From: Adineta vaga
Lineage: Eukaryota; Rotifera
NCBI GenBank assembly: GCA_021613535.1
Contig: CP075492.1
Span: forward strand, 12,896,001 to 12,960,000
Direction: 5' to 3'
Length of the DNA stretch: 64,000 nucleotides
Shown here: in pieces, positions 61,912 to 64,000 of the stretch
Numbering within the stretch: the first letter of the stretch is position 1
How the letters are laid out: each line of letters opens with the position of its first letter
Notes under the pieces: generated by a model
Told to the model about the DNA's origin: nothing
The model's database searches: none
What the model saw: only the letters and a program-made list of their open reading frames with translations
Position numbers and translations under genes: made by a program

Positions 61912-63147
61912 AAGATTTGATCATGACATTGTCCCTTTTTTTTCTCTTACTTTTGACTAACTGACCATCATTTGTTGAATGATTGAATTGGTATGTGTCA
62001 ATGTCTCAATGAGCGTGCTCAATGTAAAATTATGTCAAATGAATGATCCTTCTGTTGACGAGAAGAGATAAAGATAAAGAAGAGAGAGAGAGAAAAGGGC
62101 GCAGAGATGATGCTACTCATTGTGCGCCTACATTATGTACATGCACTCACACCTCCACATACATCTGTGCACACGTTTTCTCTTCATTCTTCTTATTACA
62201 TCGACATTTTGAGTGAGGGAGAGAGAAAGTGACTACTAATCCTTTTCGACGAGATCAACTGTATCGGTAACAAAATAACAACGATAAACCATTGATAGTT
62301 ATAGTCCTATGAATCACTAAGACATGAATAAAAGAGATATGTACAAGTTAATTGAAGTCGTCATTGACATGTTAACAATTATTGCTTTTTAAGGACATAG
62401 TGTGGAGAAATCTAAAGAATGAATAATGTTGAATTTTTGTTTGAACATAACTTTATAGAAAGTACTCATCTATTAAAACATCAGATTATACATTGTCAAC
62501 ATAAATTTTGAATTCAATTGACGTTTTTTATTGTCATCTAATGAAATCATACGATATATAACTAAGTAACATTAAACTATAAGAACAAATGTTTGATTCC
62601 ATAGTAAAAATGTCATTTATTTATATCTTTCAAATGCTATGAGAAACGTGTCTGTATCTACATACTGTCTGCTCCCGTAGACAGTATTAAATCATGTTAT
62701 TTTTGTGTCGAACGGAAAAAATAAGACACGTCAGCGTGGAACGCAGACGATGCATAAAAAATATGATACTGAGTACTTACAATTTTCGCGGAAAAAGACG
62801 CGAGCGATGTTGTTCTCTTTCTTCCTTTTTTTTCTATATTTGTTTTATTTGTCGTTGTTTTTGTGTATAGAAGACACTGACTAGGAGAAAAGAGGGTCAT
62901 AGTATTATTTTCTTATTTTATATTGGATAATTCTATAGTATTAGAAATAAATCTTCTGTCGATTTGCTTTTTTATTATGTTTTTCTGTTTTGCTATAATA
63001 TTTTTTGTCCTCGACGTGCGTAAGCATGGTCATTCTCTCATTCACATGGTAGGAATGAATCATATTATAAGAAAAAATCGTGGAATTTTTTTATTTCGCT
63101 TCAGATTCTCTCACATTAACAAACCATCAAACCATCTTATCTATTCT
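61912..63147. other. Divergent upstream region
   Basis: Between the lectin receptor and the IAP gene. Contains a GA microsatellite (62081-62093). The open frame preceding 63148 has no domain. Confidence 0.5.
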
Positions 63148-63994
63148 ATGGATAATATGCATTCAGATGAAGATGATTCAGCTTGTTGTGGTCAATGCGA
63201 ACTTGAAGTGTCTCCAAGAACGTGTGAAGTAAATCCATCGATGATACATTTAGAACAACGTCCACGATCTAATTCTGGTCGTTCCATTCACTCTTCTTCG
63301 TATTCAAGATCGTGGTCAACGGCTGATTTGCAATCGCGTAAATATCTTTTTTTAAATAAAAGAATTCAATCTATCTTCTGTCTACTTTTATTTAGAAAAT
63401 CCATCTAAACGACAGAAAATTGAAGTTGAACATAATTGGAAAGAAAGTAATATCTATCTAGAAGTTCGTGAACGAACATTTTCTCATTGGACCCTACCAA
63501 AACCATTTTGTTGTCGATTATTGGAAGCTGGTTTTTCTGGTTGTAATGTGAGAGATCGTGTCATCTGTATGTATTGTGATTTGATTTGTGAAGAATGGAA
63601 CGTTGAATTGGATGATCCATGTAAAGTGCATCAAGTACTTTCTCCAAATTGTTTATTCGTCAAGTCTATGCTTAAGAATAAACTATTCGCATTTCATCTG
63701 AACTACATCGATCGAGAAAAACGTCTTGAAACATTTGCTACTTGGTCAAATCAAACATCATTAGATAAAAATAACCTTGCTTATGCTGGTTTCTTTCTGG
63801 ATAATTTTGAGGTCAAATGTTTCTATTGCAATGGTTCATTAGCACAAAATGAAGTTCGCGATCATCCACTTACTGAACATATTCGTTGGTTTCCTTATTG
63901 TAAATATGCTCGACAACTATGCGGTGAAGATTTATATGAAAAACTTCGTCGAGCAGTTAATTCGCTGCCAGGTTTGTGTCAAGTTGTAATTTAA
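63148..63994 (+). CDS. Inhibitor-of-apoptosis protein with two BIR domains
   Basis: ATG at 63148 (the frame is open upstream but lacks features); exons 63148-63337 and 63396-63994 give 262 aa. After a Ser-rich leader with CCGQC come two BIR domains. BIR1 spans ERTFSHWTLPKPFCCRLLEA to CMYC, H and C (C-x2-C-x17-H-x6-C). BIR2 spans KRLETFATWSNQTSL to CFYC...HIRWFPYC with the exact C-x2-C-x16-H-x6-C zinc spacing. BIR proteins block caspases or act in mitosis. No RING is present before the TAA at 63992-63994. A GTTTGT within NSLPGLC (about 63971) could be a donor to further exons outside the window. Confidence 0.85.
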
Positions 63995-64000
63995 TAGAAA

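Noticed and set aside
62923-63147. Hydrophobic N-terminal extension of the IAP
   Set aside because: Starts at TTG, is not like any IAP, and a good ATG follows at 63148.

Overview
The window looks like nuclear DNA of a small, compact-genome animal. It is AT-rich, genes lie densely on both strands, and most coding regions are cut by introns of about 50-60 nt (GT..AG). The gene content is animal: FHAD1-like, CFAP157-like, CYB5D1-like and CCDC81-like ciliary proteins, an IAP with BIR domains, rhodopsin-like GPCRs and an SR splicing factor. Gene style, tandem paralogues, gene-conversion-like tracts and many ciliary genes fit a bdelloid rotifer best. That assignment is recognition, not a database result. 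I see no bacterial operons, CRISPR array, rRNA, tRNA or intact transposon.

Layout. 1-7.4 kb: four tandem minus-strand bZIP genes (the first cut by the window edge), separated by 1-3 kb of AT-rich DNA. 8.2-9.8 kb: phosphoribosyl-pyrophosphate synthetase in nine exons. 10.5-12.1 kb: an unrecognised charged protein and a signal-peptide, single-pass membrane protein. 12.7-14.7 kb: a type II membrane protein with a G8-like beta-rich ectodomain. 15.8-16.5 kb: a CCDC81-like HU-domain protein. 17.3-18.9 kb: a three-exon GPCR. 18.9-21.4 kb: no recognised gene. 21.4-23.6 kb: a small secreted protein and an F-box protein. 25.5-29.7 kb: two tandem ankyrin genes whose central parts, intron included, are almost identical. 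30.2-31.6 kb: an SR splicing factor. 32.5-33.3 kb: MtnB/APIP of methionine salvage. 34.3-35.3 kb: an intronless GPCR, and at 36.9-37.05 kb a shredded relic of the same gene. 37.3-38.2 kb: a tRNase Z-like hydrolase. 38.8 kb: a 66-residue hydrophilic protein. 39.3-40.2 kb: CYB5D1. 41.1-42.4 kb: an hnRNP K-like KH protein. 42.75-48.1 kb: an FHAD1-like protein. 48.9-51.9 kb: an unrecognised coiled-coil protein. 52.6-54.9 kb: DDX18/Has1 helicase. 55.3-59.5 kb: two tandem CFAP157-like genes, the second with a frameshift near its start. 59.7-61.9 kb: a lectin/CUB-like receptor with a one-base frame break. 63.1-64 kb: a two-BIR IAP.

How they fit together. Four or five loci (CCDC81-like, CYB5D1, FHAD1-like, two CFAP157-like) point to cilia; the rest is mixed housekeeping and signalling. 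The most distinctive parts are the bZIP array (shared novel pre-basic block, Lys at the usually invariant Arg, Asn/His alternation inside the zipper, a perfect CRE in one promoter), the ankyrin conversion tract and the microhomology-deleted GPCR relic.
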